Shown here one piece after another: positions 36,422 through 44,907 of a stretch of DNA of 64,000 bases. Made by a program: the position numbers and the translations under genes. Numbering within the stretch: position 1 is the first letter of the stretch; the number at the start of each line of letters is the position of its first letter. The notes beneath the pieces were generated by a model. It did not search any database and was not told the origin of the DNA. It saw only the letters and a list, made by a program, of their open reading frames with translations. This DNA is from Pseudomonadota bacterium (GTDB lineage: Bacteria > Pseudomonadota > Gammaproteobacteria > Pseudomonadales > Pseudohongiellaceae), in assembly GCA_027592275.1 (NCBI GenBank), contig JAQCKF010000001.1, forward strand, positions 310,001 to 374,000, read 5' to 3'.

Positions 36422-36712
36422 GTAGTGCCTCTTTATTCGATGCGTTGGTTATTTAGTGCGCCGCTTAAGGCACTTTGGTTTCAATTTTCCCAGGCTGACG
36501 CTAGTAACTGCCACCTTCCAGAAAGCGGCATACAATATACCAGTCCTAAACTAGGAACGGGACTGATTTATGGCCGGCATCTCCAACCCCTCTTTTTCTA
36601 GAGGCTAGTAAAGTGACCGGTGGAGGCAAACTGCTGGGATTAATGTATATTCTTTATAAACTCGCCTTTTCAACTTGTTCACCCACATGAAGAATCGTGA
36701 CGGAGAATCCAA
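36422..36712. other. Divergent intergenic region with a dyad
   Basis: The region carries promoters for the dehydrogenase (minus) and the secreted-family gene (plus). A dyad CAGTCC (36541-36546) / GGACTG (36560-36565) and a short CCTC/GAGG hairpin around 36585-36605 are the only structures noticed. An A/T-rich stretch near 36645-36660 could be a -10 region; this is weak. Confidence 0.35.
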
Positions 36713-37705
36713 ATGAGAATTTTTTTCCCCCTACTACTTATCAGTCTTAGTGCTACTAATGCCATAGCACAGGACTATGCAGTCCCGAAAACTGAATGGG
36801 GTGTGCCTAACTTTCACGGTGTATGGAAACACGCCACGATTATGCCTTTTGAAAGGGCGGTAGAGCTGGGTGAGAAGCGTGCCTATACCGAGGCAGAGGC
36901 CCTTGTACTGGAAGGCGCGGTACAACAGAAATTTGAAGCTGGCAATGAGCCCTTGAGCCCTGATCGTGCACCGCCGGAAGTTGGCGAAGCGCTGCCATCT
37001 CTGGGTAATTACGATCTGTTCTGGCGCGAGGATGCCAAGTTTATTCCTACCATAGACGGCGAGTTTCGCACTTCAGCAATTACTGACCCACCAAACGGGC
37101 GCATGCCTGATCGTGTTGCGGGGTTTAGCGAGAGAATGAACGCTAGGCCCGCCAATCGGCGCGGCCGCAATAGCGATGGTCCCGAGGGCCGGGGTCTCGG
37201 TGAGCGATGCCTGTTGAACGGCAATTTCGGTAGTCCGGTTATGCGTCCGAGTATCTACAATAGCCATCTGCTATTTAACCAGTCCCCGGGGTACATCAGT
37301 ATTACCACTGAAATGGCGCACGATACTCGAATTATCAAAATAACGGATGATCATAATCCGGCGGCCCAAACGCAAAGGAAATGGATGGGTAACTCAATTG
37401 GGCGCTGGGAAGGGGATACGCTGGTTGTTGAAACTACGCACTTCAATAATTGGCAGACATTGTATGGAGTACCAACCGAGAATCTCACCGTCGTCGAGAC
37501 CTTTAGGCGTGATTCCAATAACAAAATGATCTATGGCTTCACCGTAAATGATCCAACGGTGTTCACCGCTCAATTTTCTGGAGAATATGCGCTTTCAAGA
37601 ATCAACGAAGAAATTTACGAATACGCCTGCCACGAAGGGAACTACGGAATGACAGGAATTTTGGGCGGTGCTAGGCGCCTTGAGCAACTCGGCTTAGAGC
37701 CATAA
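36713..37705 (+). CDS. Conserved secreted protein of unknown function (RGYWEGDTLV family)
   Basis: A further copy of the family seen at 2, 18756 and 20615. The signal peptide ends near AIA-QD. Landmarks: KTEWGVPNFHGVWKHATIMP, GPEGRGLGERCLLNGNFGSP, EMAHDTRIIKI, GNSIGRWEGDTLVVETTHF, YGFTVNDPTVFTAQF and YEYACHEGNYGM. The position after the conserved GD/GN motif reads IGRW and not RGYW. The two Cys are conserved. Function unknown. The ribosome site is CGGAGA. Confidence 0.87.
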   Translation: MRIFFPLLLISLSATNAIAQDYAVPKTEWGVPNFHGVWKHATIMPFERAVELGEKRAYTEAEALVLEGAVQQKFEAGNEPLSPDRAPPEVGEALPSLGNYDLFWREDAKFIPTIDGEFRTSAITDPPNGRMPDRVAGFSERMNARPANRRGRNSDGPEGRGLGERCLLNGNFGSPVMRPSIYNSHLLFNQSPGYISITTEMAHDTRIIKITDDHNPAAQTQRKWMGNSIGRWEGDTLVVETTHFNNWQTLYGVPTENLTVVETFRRDSNNKMIYGFTVNDPTVFTAQFSGEYALSRINEEIYEYACHEGNYGMTGILGGARRLEQLGLEP

Positions 37706-37746
37706 AATACAAAAGGCGCATTAAAAAAATAGAACGTAATGAATCA

Positions 37747-37772
37747 GGGGCCTGAGTTTATTAATAGGCCCC
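37747..37772. terminator. Hairpin between convergent genes
   Basis: GGGGCCT (37747-37753) pairs with AGGCCCC (37766-37772) around a 12-nt loop. There is no clear U-tract on either strand, so termination is only likely. Confidence 0.45.
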
Positions 37773-37776
37773 CAAA

Positions 37777-38085
37777 TTACCGCTCCATCAAAACTCTATC
37801 TTCACTGGCCTCATTTGAAACAACTATGGCGCGAGTAATTTTTGCCGTGCCTAGGAGGGTGTTAAATTCTTCATCAACAATTTCCAGATGAGCCTGTAGC
37901 AGTTCGGCACTCTCCCACTTTTCAGCGAGGCAGATCTCGGTTGGGTCTTCCAGGTTTTTCGAGAAACTGTAGCAGACACAGCCAGCGTCTTTTCTGCTGC
38001 GCTGCGCTCGACTTATGAGGGCCTGCGTTACCTGTTCAACTTCATCAAGAGATTCGAAATTTACAGTGCCGGTTACGATAATCAT
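37777..38085 (-). CDS. Antibiotic biosynthesis monooxygenase (ABM) domain protein
   Basis: A single ABM ferredoxin-like domain of 102 residues: MIIVTGTVNFESLDEVEQV, then RSRKDAGCVCYSFSKNLEDP, ICLAEKWESAELLQAHL. Such domains oxidise polycyclic or heme-like substrates, or serve as small sensors. The ATG at 38085 with a GGAG site fits the domain start; an upstream extension to 38160 adds a segment that does not belong to the fold. A second ABM protein lies at 50341. Confidence 0.85.
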   Translation of the reverse strand: MIIVTGTVNFESLDEVEQVTQALISRAQRSRKDAGCVCYSFSKNLEDPTEICLAEKWESAELLQAHLEIVDEEFNTLLGTAKITRAIVVSNEASEDRVLMER

Positions 38086-38266
38086 TTTGCTACTCCATTT
38101 TCCATTGCTAGCGCTCGTTCTAGCACGAATAAATTTAAGCCTTAAGTCACGTAAGAGCAAGGGACATCAACAGGCTTAACTGCTATAACTTGCGCCAATG
38201 TAAATTGTCGGTCATGCTCATACGCTGAATTTTTAGGATGGAACACGAATAAAAAGGAATATCAAT

Positions 38267-38716
38267 ATGATCAAGCTAAGAACTCTATGCACCGCCGCGT
38301 TGGCTCTAACTCTATTTACTACTCTTGGTGCGACTGCGCAGGATAGAGTCTATATCAATCCTAATCATGCCTCGCAGGCAGATGTGTCGCCCTTCAGCGG
38401 CGCGGTGCTCACTGGGGATACCCTGTATATCTCAGGCACACTTGGCTTGGAGGATGGAGCAGTACCTGCAGACCCGGCGGCTGAAGCACGCAATGTCATG
38501 AACGGCATCAAGGGGCAGTTGGAAGACGCCGGTATGACAATGGACGACCTGACTTATGTGCAGATCTTCTGTTCCGACTTATCTCTGTACCAGGTCTTCA
38601 ACGACGAGTACCGCACCTTCTTTACCCAGGAATTTCCGGCACGAGCATTTATCGGCGCTGGCAGCTTGTTGTTCGATGCCCATTTCGAAATTCAGGCTAT
38701 AGCAGTTAAAAGATAG
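38267..38716 (+). CDS. Exported RidA family (YjgF/UK114) protein
   Basis: RidA-like protein of 149 residues with a signal peptide (MIKLRTLCTAALALTLFTTL, cleavage near ATA-QD), so predicted periplasmic, whereas classical RidA is cytoplasmic. Landmarks: GAVLTGDTLYISGTLGLEDG, AAEARNVMNGIKGQLEDAGM, YVQIFCSDLSLYQVFNDEYR and FPARAFIGAG with the Arg of the RidA active site. It may deaminate imines or bind small molecules outside the cytoplasm. It lies 62 bp before an exported MBL gene on the same strand. Confidence 0.88.
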   Translation: MIKLRTLCTAALALTLFTTLGATAQDRVYINPNHASQADVSPFSGAVLTGDTLYISGTLGLEDGAVPADPAAEARNVMNGIKGQLEDAGMTMDDLTYVQIFCSDLSLYQVFNDEYRTFFTQEFPARAFIGAGSLLFDAHFEIQAIAVKR

Positions 38717-38741
38717 CAGTTAAAATGTAGCGGTTAAAAAG
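38700..38741. repeat. 14-bp tandem repeat, three copies, across the ridA-like stop codon
   Basis: Three units follow each other: TAGCAGTTAAAAGA (38700-38713), TAGCAGTTAAAATG (38714-38727) and TAGCGGTTAAAAAG (38728-38741). The first encodes the last residues of the exported RidA protein; the TAG beginning the second unit is its stop. It lies in the short gap before the MBL gene. Confidence 0.85.
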
Positions 38742-38778
38742 ACAGTTCACGAGTCTTAACTAAAAAGAGTCTAATCCA

Positions 38779-39678
38779 ATGACAAACACAAAAAGAAACA
38801 CTAGCTCGATCACAATGGCCTTTGCTGCTTTCCTATCGCTGCCTTTACTGGGAGTCGCGCAGGATTTCAGCGCCATCGAAATTACTACGATACCGGTACG
38901 AGACAACATCTATATGCTGCAGGGTAGTGGCGGTAATATTGGGGTATCTATCGGAGAAGATGGTGTGATCATCATAGATGATCAATTCGGGCCTCTGACG
39001 CAGAAGATCGAGGCAGCAATCGCTGAGCTTAGCGACAAGCCGGTAACATTCGTTATGAATTCTCACTTTCACTACGACCATACCGACGGCAATACAAATT
39101 TCGGCAGGGCTGGCGCCTATATCGTGGCGCAGGACAACGCTCGCAAGCGCATGGAGAGTACTCAGGTTCTTTCCGGTAGCGGTAGAGTTCAAGAAGCTTA
39201 TGAGCCGGTTGGTCTTCCGAAAATTACCTTCGAGGACAAGATGCGCTTCTACTTCAATGGCAATGCAGTTGATATCGTCAACACTGGGGATGGCCACACC
39301 GACGGCGATGCGCAAATATTTTTTCGGGAATCGAATGTGATCCACACGGGTGATATGTATGTTCGCTATGGATTGCCCTTCACCGACCGAGACAATGGTG
39401 GAACCACTGATGGCATGATCGATGCTCTGTGGAATATTTCCGCGCTGATAAACGATGACACGATTATTATTCCTGGCCACGGAGCGCTTTCGAACAGAGC
39501 AGACTTGTTGGAATTTCGCGATATGTTAGTGGTTATTCGTGGACGCCTGGTACGGGCGAAGGTAGAGGGTCTGTCAGCAGATGAGATGCTGGCGACTGAG
39601 CCGGCAGATGGCTATGCGCCGGCTAATGAAGGCACCAATGGTTGGCTGTTACAAGCTTGGGGCGAGTATACGAATTAG
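38779..39678 (+). CDS. Exported MBL-fold metallo-hydrolase
   Basis: A 299-residue metallo-beta-lactamase superfamily protein with a signal peptide ending near GVA-QD. The full metal motif is present: NSHFHYDHTDGN (HxHxDH), followed by NTGDGHTDGDAQIFF and GHGALSNRADLLEF, which supply the later His ligands, and VIHTGDMYV with the bridging Asp. The layout is that of the broad B3-like/glyoxalase-II-like exported group often annotated as cyclase or quinoprotein relay MBL. Substrate unknown. It ends just before a strong hairpin. Confidence 0.9.
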   Translation: MTNTKRNTSSITMAFAAFLSLPLLGVAQDFSAIEITTIPVRDNIYMLQGSGGNIGVSIGEDGVIIIDDQFGPLTQKIEAAIAELSDKPVTFVMNSHFHYDHTDGNTNFGRAGAYIVAQDNARKRMESTQVLSGSGRVQEAYEPVGLPKITFEDKMRFYFNGNAVDIVNTGDGHTDGDAQIFFRESNVIHTGDMYVRYGLPFTDRDNGGTTDGMIDALWNISALINDDTIIIPGHGALSNRADLLEFRDMLVVIRGRLVRAKVEGLSADEMLATEPADGYAPANEGTNGWLLQAWGEYTN

Positions 39679-39689
39679 CCTTAGTTAAG

Positions 39690-39730
39690 AACCGCTGGCA
39701 GGATAGGACTTGCCTATCCTGCCAGCGGTT
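39690..39730. terminator. Perfect 18-bp stem terminator between convergent genes
   Basis: The stem 39690-39707 (AACCGCTGGCAGGATAGG) pairs base for base with 39713-39730 around a 5-nt loop. TTTATTATTTC follows on the plus strand. It ends the MBL gene and lies immediately beyond the tex stop on the other strand. Confidence 0.9.
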
Positions 39731-39732
39731 TA

Positions 39733-42069
39733 TTATTTCTTCGCTTTAGCGGCGTCTTGTAGCAAGGCGCCGAAGCTGCCTACCACAGGCTTTGTAGGTA
39801 TTCGCTCTGCCGATTGTGGACGTGCAGGCCGAGTCGACCTCTTAGCGGTATTTGTGCCGGATTCTTTCCCTGGACTCTTCGCCTGAACCTCATCATCGAG
39901 TCGCATAGTTAGTGCGATGCGCTTACGCTGTAGATCAACCTCCATCACTTTTACCTTCACCACGTCGCCGGTTTTCACCACCGTGTGTGGGTCTTTCACG
40001 AATTGATTCGACAGTGCAGAGATGTGCACTAGCCCGTCCTGATGCACACCGACATCCACGAAGGCGCCGAAATTGGTCACGTTGGTGATTACGCCTTCTA
40101 GGCGCATTCCCGCTTTAAGGTCTTTCATAGACTCGACGCCGTCTTTGAATTCGGCGGTCTTGAATTCTGGTCTGGGATCGCGTCCGGGTTTTTCAAGCTC
40201 GGCAAGTATGTCGGTGACTGTGGGTAGTCCAAATTTTTCGTCGGTATAGTCTGCAGGGTTTAGTTGAGATAGAAAGCTGTGATCGCCCATCATCTCAGTA
40301 ATTTTTTTCTTGTTGGCCGAGCCAATCTTCTTGACGACGCTGTAGGACTCAGGGTGAACGGCTGAAGCATCAAGAGGATTGTCTCCGTTGACGATGCGCA
40401 GGAAACCCGCTGCTTGCTCGTAGCTCTTCGCACCAAAGCGTGGAACCTCTTTTAAGTCGCGTCGGTTTTTAAACTCGCCGTGCTGATTGCGATACTCAAC
40501 GATATTGTTGGCGATAGATGAAGAAAGACCCGAAACCTGTTTTAGTAAAGCAGCGGAGGCCATATTTACATCCACGCCCACAGCGTTCACGCAATCCTCC
40601 ACTACCGTGTTCAAGCTTTGTCCAAGCTTGAACTGACTCACATCGTGTTGATATTGGCCCACGCCGATAGACTTAGGATCTAGCTTAACCAGTTCGGCTA
40701 ATGGGTCTTGCAAGCGTCGCGCGATTGAAATCGCGCCGCGTACGGTAACATCCAAATCTGGAAACTCTTCTCTGGCTATATCTGAAGCGGAGTACACCGA
40801 TGCGCCGGCCTCGCTAACCATGGCCTTATCGAGTTTGAGTTCTTTGTGTAGCTTGATTAGATCGCCGACGAGCTTGTCGGTTTCGCGCGAGGCAGTGCCA
40901 TTGCCAATGGCAATGAGCTCGACGCCGTGTTTTTTTGCCAGCTTCGCCAACACAGAAATAGATTCGTCCCACTGGTTGCGCGGTTGATGAGGATAGATGG
41001 CGGTGTCTTCTATGAACTTACCTGTGCGATCGACTACGCATACTTTCACGCCGGTGCGCAGACCAGGGTCTAGGCCAAGGGTGACTTTGTTTCCCGCCGG
41101 CGGTGCCAAAAGAATGGCCTTCATGTTTTCTGTAAACACGCGAATAGCCTCGTCATCGGACTGTTCCCGTAGTTGTCCAAGCAGGTCGGTCTCCAGGCGA
41201 TAGATGAGTTTGATGCGCCAGGTCCAGGTGATTACTTCGCTTAGCCACTTGTCCGCTAAGCGGCCCTTGTTCTCGATACCGAAATGAGTGGCAACCATAC
41301 CCTCGCAAGGGTCAGTGGCACCAGATTCTAGGCCTGCACTGCCAATTTCAACTGAAAGGAAGCCTTCTTTACGTCCGCGAAAAACAGCGAGTGCACGATG
41401 GGAGGGAATTTTATTCAGGCGTTCGCTGTAATCGAAGTAGTCCGTGAACTTCGCGGCATCCGCCTTGTTCTTCTCTACTACACTGGAGCGCAGTTCGCCG
41501 TTGTCCCATAGATGATTACGTAGCCTGCCCATCAGGGCGGCATCTTCACTGAAGCGTTCCATGAGAATATCGCGCGCGCCGTCTAGGGCTGCCTTGGTAT
41601 CTTCGAAGCCTTCGCCGATAAATTCTGTGGCTTGTGCTTGTGGGTCGAGAGTTGGGTCGGCGAACAACTTATCTGCCAATGGCTCCAAGCCGGCTTCGAT
41701 GGCAATCATGGCCTTAGTGCGACGTTTTTTCTTATACGGCAGATACAAGTCTTCTAGCTCGGTCTTAGTCTCAGCGTTACGGATCTGTTTCTCAAGCGCA
41801 GGTGTTAGCTTTTCCTGTTCCTTAATGCTCGCGACTATTGTCTCCACGCGATCATCCATCTCGCGCAAGTAACGCAGGCGTAATTCTAGGTCGCGCAGTT
41901 GCAAATCATCCAGCCCGCCCGTTGCTTCTTTTCGATATCTGGAGATAAAGGGAACCGTAGAGCCCTCATCGAGAAGTGCGATTGCGGCGTTAACTTGTTC
42001 GGACCTAACGTTTAATTCGGTGGCGATTTTCTGGGTGATGATTGGAGAGGGGGTATCAGTAGCGGTCAT
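39733..42069 (-). CDS. tex: Tex family RNA-binding transcription accessory protein
   Basis: A 778-residue protein matching Tex over its full usual length. The N-terminal helical part contains [20 protein letters not shown], then the YqgF/RNase-H-like domain ([20 protein letters not shown], about residues 327-450), the helix-hairpin-helix region ([34 protein letters not shown], about 490-560) and a C-terminal S1 domain ([20 protein letters not shown] to about 725) with a basic tail. Tex binds nucleic acids and RNA polymerase and influences expression. The ATG overlaps no other gene; the transcript is apparently monocistronic. Confidence 0.97.
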   Translation of the reverse strand: MTATDTPSPIITQKIATELNVRSEQVNAAIALLDEGSTVPFISRYRKEATGGLDDLQLRDLELRLRYLREMDDRVETIVASIKEQEKLTPALEKQIRNAETKTELEDLYLPYKKKRRTKAMIAIEAGLEPLADKLFADPTLDPQAQATEFIGEGFEDTKAALDGARDILMERFSEDAALMGRLRNHLWDNGELRSSVVEKNKADAAKFTDYFDYSERLNKIPSHRALAVFRGRKEGFLSVEIGSAGLESGATDPCEGMVATHFGIENKGRLADKWLSEVITWTWRIKLIYRLETDLLGQLREQSDDEAIRVFTENMKAILLAPPAGNKVTLGLDPGLRTGVKVCVVDRTGKFIEDTAIYPHQPRNQWDESISVLAKLAKKHGVELIAIGNGTASRETDKLVGDLIKLHKELKLDKAMVSEAGASVYSASDIAREEFPDLDVTVRGAISIARRLQDPLAELVKLDPKSIGVGQYQHDVSQFKLGQSLNTVVEDCVNAVGVDVNMASAALLKQVSGLSSSIANNIVEYRNQHGEFKNRRDLKEVPRFGAKSYEQAAGFLRIVNGDNPLDASAVHPESYSVVKKIGSANKKKITEMMGDHSFLSQLNPADYTDEKFGLPTVTDILAELEKPGRDPRPEFKTAEFKDGVESMKDLKAGMRLEGVITNVTNFGAFVDVGVHQDGLVHISALSNQFVKDPHTVVKTGDVVKVKVMEVDLQRKRIALTMRLDDEVQAKSPGKESGTNTAKRSTRPARPQSAERIPTKPVVGSFGALLQDAAKAKK

Positions 42070-42246
42070 TACAATCCTGCATTCCCAGTCTTAGAATTGG
42101 GAAAATTTGTTAGTTAAAGAGCTGGGTATTTTACGCTTACTTGGGGTGTTTAAACTATGGAAATTACAATGATCAGTGTGGTTGATGGTCTATTAGCCCA
42201 TGAATGACAATACCTACGGATTAGGTGTTAAGTGTTAGGAATTACC

Positions 42247-42921
42247 TCAGCTCTTGCCCGTAATCGCTTTGCGGTCGATCATCCGGGGTCTGCCCGTGAA
42301 CGAATCCAATTCTTCAGGAGTAACTGGATCATTTCCTTCCAGCAGTAATTGTATGTGATCAAACTGATCGTTGCCCCAAAATAATTGGCCTCCAATTATC
42401 ATCGTAGGTACACCAAATACTCCGCGGGCAATCGCGTTATCAGTCTCACTGATAAGTGCGTTCTTAGTTTCAGCTTGCTTTATTTTCTGCTCGAACCCCT
42501 GACAGTCGATACCTTCCCTCTCTAGTATCGAGATCAATCTCGCCACATCACCCAAGTCTTCGCCCTCTGTCCATCCTGCCTTAAAAATGGCACTGATTAC
42601 TGCATGTTGATCGTTCCCACTTACTTGATTTAGAGACATTCGCAATGATGGCAGGGGATTGAAGGGGTGGTATTTTGGGGGGCTGTAATCGAAACCTTCA
42701 AGTGCTGCATAGCGCTTACAGTACCTGCCTACCCACTGACTCTTCGGTGGTATCTCAGCTGGTCCCATATGCCCCCAGTGATCTAATAACTTACCGAACA
42801 CGACAGGGTGTGCCGTGAGCTCCAACTCAAATTGCTCACAGAATTTCTCGATCCTAAGCCACGAGAAGAAGGCAAAGGGAGAGAGGTAGTCGAAATAAAA
42901 ATCTAAGCTTGTAGGTTTCAT
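42247..42921 (-). CDS. 2-hydroxychromene-2-carboxylate isomerase family (GST kappa/DsbA-like)
   Basis: A thioredoxin-fold protein of 224 residues with an inserted helical domain. The start FYFDYLSPFAFFSWLRIE has the catalytic Ser of HCCA isomerase in the position of the DsbA Cys. Late landmarks are NALISETDNAIARGVFGVPT and MIIGGQLFWGNDQFDHIQ, characteristic of the family. These glutathione-dependent isomerases serve naphthalene degradation in some hosts, but the family is broader. No aromatic pathway genes are adjacent. Confidence 0.92.
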   Translation of the reverse strand: MKPTSLDFYFDYLSPFAFFSWLRIEKFCEQFELELTAHPVVFGKLLDHWGHMGPAEIPPKSQWVGRYCKRYAALEGFDYSPPKYHPFNPLPSLRMSLNQVSGNDQHAVISAIFKAGWTEGEDLGDVARLISILEREGIDCQGFEQKIKQAETKNALISETDNAIARGVFGVPTMIIGGQLFWGNDQFDHIQLLLEGNDPVTPEELDSFTGRPRMIDRKAITGKS

Positions 42922-43044
42922 GATTCTGATAATACGAGATATAAAGCTTCAGAGTAAGCACTGACTGGAGCCAGTTAGCTCTCCTGTTTGGAGTTAATCC
43001 CAGAAGCCGGTTGAAATTTCTGGCCCAAATTGTTGTACGTAGTT

Positions 43045-43701
43045 TTAGAAGCTACAGCTTTGGGATGTGCTGAATAATTCCTGAGTCGGCTTGGCATCTG
43101 CAATGCGGTCGAGTCGGAACAGGCGATAGTCGTCTCTCAGCTGACACCAAGCCACCAATGTCCACTTAGCTCCCCAAAACACTAATCCCAGTGGCTTAAT
43201 CGTGCGTGTTGAAGCTTTGCTCTTTTCATCGCTGTATTCGATCTCCAATACCCTCGTGCTGTCTATGCTGGATCGAATGACCTCGCTGAATTTGACATGG
43301 GACTGCCGGTGATAATCTGGCACCAGATACTTAGTCAGTTTATGTTCATGCACCTGCTGTATCCGCGGCGGCAGCACGGCCTTGATTTTGTCCTGAGCAG
43401 TACTCGCAGCTGCGCACAATTCATCATCCGCCCAGCCTTTGACTAGACGAATGCCCAGCACGAGTGCTTCCAGTTCTTTCTCGTTGAACATTAGAGGCGG
43501 GATCCCTGAGCCGGGTTGCAGGCAGTAGCCCACTCCCGCCTCACCCACAATATCCACGCCGGATAATAGTAGCGACTGTATGTCACGATAGATCGTGCGC
43601 TGGGAGACCTGTAATCGATTAGCCAGTTCATTTGCTGTGCTTGCCCTGCGCCTGCCTCTTAGTAGCACTAAGAGCTGCAGTAGGCGTTCCGATTTCCTCA
43701 T
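43045..43701 (-). CDS. HTH/WYL-domain transcriptional regulator (YafY-like)
   Basis: A 218-residue regulator. The N-terminal winged helix is of the HTH-11/DeoR type (ANELANRLQVSQRTIYRDIQ, then LLLSGVDIVGEAGVGYCL). The C-terminal WYL-type domain is present in short form (RTIKPLGLVFWGAKWTLVAW then YRLFRLDRIADA). WYL domains bind ligands or nucleic acids. It lies 27 bp from the VOC gene on the same strand, upstream of which it is not; the VOC gene is transcribed first, so the pair is likely one unit (VOC then regulator). Confidence 0.9.
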   Translation of the reverse strand: MRKSERLLQLLVLLRGRRRASTANELANRLQVSQRTIYRDIQSLLLSGVDIVGEAGVGYCLQPGSGIPPLMFNEKELEALVLGIRLVKGWADDELCAAASTAQDKIKAVLPPRIQQVHEHKLTKYLVPDYHRQSHVKFSEVIRSSIDSTRVLEIEYSDEKSKASTRTIKPLGLVFWGAKWTLVAWCQLRDDYRLFRLDRIADAKPTQELFSTSQSCSF

Positions 43702-43728
43702 TAGTAGTCCTGTTGTTTGCTAGATGAT

Positions 43729-44151
43729 CTACCCAGCTGAAACTGGGGCCTTGCTAAAGTCCCAATACATGGCCTCTATTTTATGTCCCTCGAGGTCACG
43801 AAGAAAGGCGCCATAGTAGGCTTCGCTGTATTCGATCCTCGGGCCGGGTAGTCCATCATCGCTAGCACCTGCCGCTAAACCTGTTGCATGGAACTTGTCG
43901 ACGTCATCCGTACTGGCGGCGAGAAATGCGAAGTGCGTGCCATTTGCTTTTTGCGCCGCTGCACCATCGATAGGTATCTGCACCCAGAATTCTAGAAATT
44001 GCTTGCCCCAGGCAACAGCACCGGGGAAATCGATAATGCGATGGGCTCCTAACACGCCTAGCACTTTGTCATAGAACTCCACGGCCTTGTCGAAATCGTT
44101 GGTGCCGATGGAAACATGGGCCATTAGGGAAGGGTTTGTGTGTTCAGTCAT
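43729..44151 (-). CDS. VOC family protein (glyoxalase/bleomycin-resistance fold)
   Basis: A 140-residue vicinal-oxygen-chelate domain: LMAHVSIGTNDFDKAVEFYD with the first metal-binding His, GTHFAFLAASTDDVDKFHAT, and RDLEGHKIEAMYWDFSKAP ending with the Glu. Typical of small lactoylglutathione-lyase-like proteins. Substrate unknown. The ATG at 44151 has an AAGGA site. The gene for a WYL regulator follows on the same strand, as is common for VOC/YafY pairs. Confidence 0.9.
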   Translation of the reverse strand: MTEHTNPSLMAHVSIGTNDFDKAVEFYDKVLGVLGAHRIIDFPGAVAWGKQFLEFWVQIPIDGAAAQKANGTHFAFLAASTDDVDKFHATGLAAGASDDGLPGPRIEYSEAYYGAFLRDLEGHKIEAMYWDFSKAPVSAG

Positions 44152-44280
44152 TGCGGATTCCTTGTAGAAAGTCCCGACTCAGTGTCACTGGGAGCTGGAA
44201 GCAACAATACCTGCAGCTACTGACAGCAAGTGTCAGTAGGGATACAGCAATGAGAAAAAGGTGACACTCGGATCGCTGTC

Positions 44281-44487
44281 TCACAGACGAATGAATTTTG
44301 GTGCAAACATCAATGCCACTCCAATGACAAACATCATGGCTGGGTCGGAGACTAAATAGGGGTAGACGATCAAGCAGATGCCAGAATAGTAGGCAACCGT
44401 ATGTTTCTGTTTCTTGCCGTAGATGAAATAGCCCAAGCCAATTGAGCTAAAAACTAAACTGATAAGGAGGTAGGATGTGTCAAACAT
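44281..44487 (-). CDS. Small two-helix membrane protein
   Basis: A 68-residue protein with two or three hydrophobic helices (SYLLISLVFSSIGLGYFIYG, AYYSGICLIVYPYLV, AMMFVIGVALMFAPKF). This layout occurs in small uncharacterised proteins annotated as amino-acid transport-related in Gammaproteobacteria. An AGGAGG-type site (GATAAGGAGG) belongs to the coding start region on the minus strand only weakly. Function unknown. Confidence 0.65.
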   Translation of the reverse strand: MFDTSYLLISLVFSSIGLGYFIYGKKQKHTVAYYSGICLIVYPYLVSDPAMMFVIGVALMFAPKFIRL

Positions 44488-44544
44488 GATGGGGTGGGGC
44501 GCCTCTGATGCGAAAGTTAGTGCTTAAAATAGGTAGATGCTGAT

Positions 44545-44874
44545 CTAGCTCCAATGGGTTCCTTCATAGTAGCGGGTGCCCCTATGTCCTTTCTTAGCAA
44601 CCGGCTTCGCAATCTTCTCGCCTGGACAATCCACGATTATTAACGTTCTCGGTCTGCCTGACTTTGGGTTCACCGCACCGCCAATCAGCTCGCGAATACG
44701 CAACCTACCTCTGAGTTGATCGTTGAAGATTGTATACACAAAATCGCCCACGTTTAACTTAGACGGTGTGCCCGCCATGTGGAATTCAAATTCCGCGCGA
44801 GATCCATCGAAGAGTGAGTCAATTCCTTCGATGCCCCTCGATGCGGGAATAGTCTTTGTAATACCAAAATTCAT
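44545..44874 (-). CDS. Hypothetical protein, 109 aa
   Basis: A short soluble protein with no signal. It has a strand-rich centre (FEFHMAGTPSKLNVGDFVYT, then LRGRLRIRELIGGAVNPKSG) and a basic C-terminus (VAKKGHRGTRYYEGTHWS). The middle could be a PUA/ASCH-like barrel, but this is a guess. It lies 33 bp after the DUF1501 gene on the same strand; no clear ribosome site was found. I do not recognise it. Confidence 0.55.
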   Translation of the reverse strand: MNFGITKTIPASRGIEGIDSLFDGSRAEFEFHMAGTPSKLNVGDFVYTIFNDQLRGRLRIRELIGGAVNPKSGRPRTLIIVDCPGEKIAKPVAKKGHRGTRYYEGTHWS

Positions 44875-44907
44875 ATCAGTACGTAGGTGGCCATTATTTA
44901 GTAAATG

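Noticed and set aside
38845..39480. 211-residue minus-strand ORF opposite the MBL gene
   Set aside because: Antisense to a gene with full catalytic motifs; no independent support.
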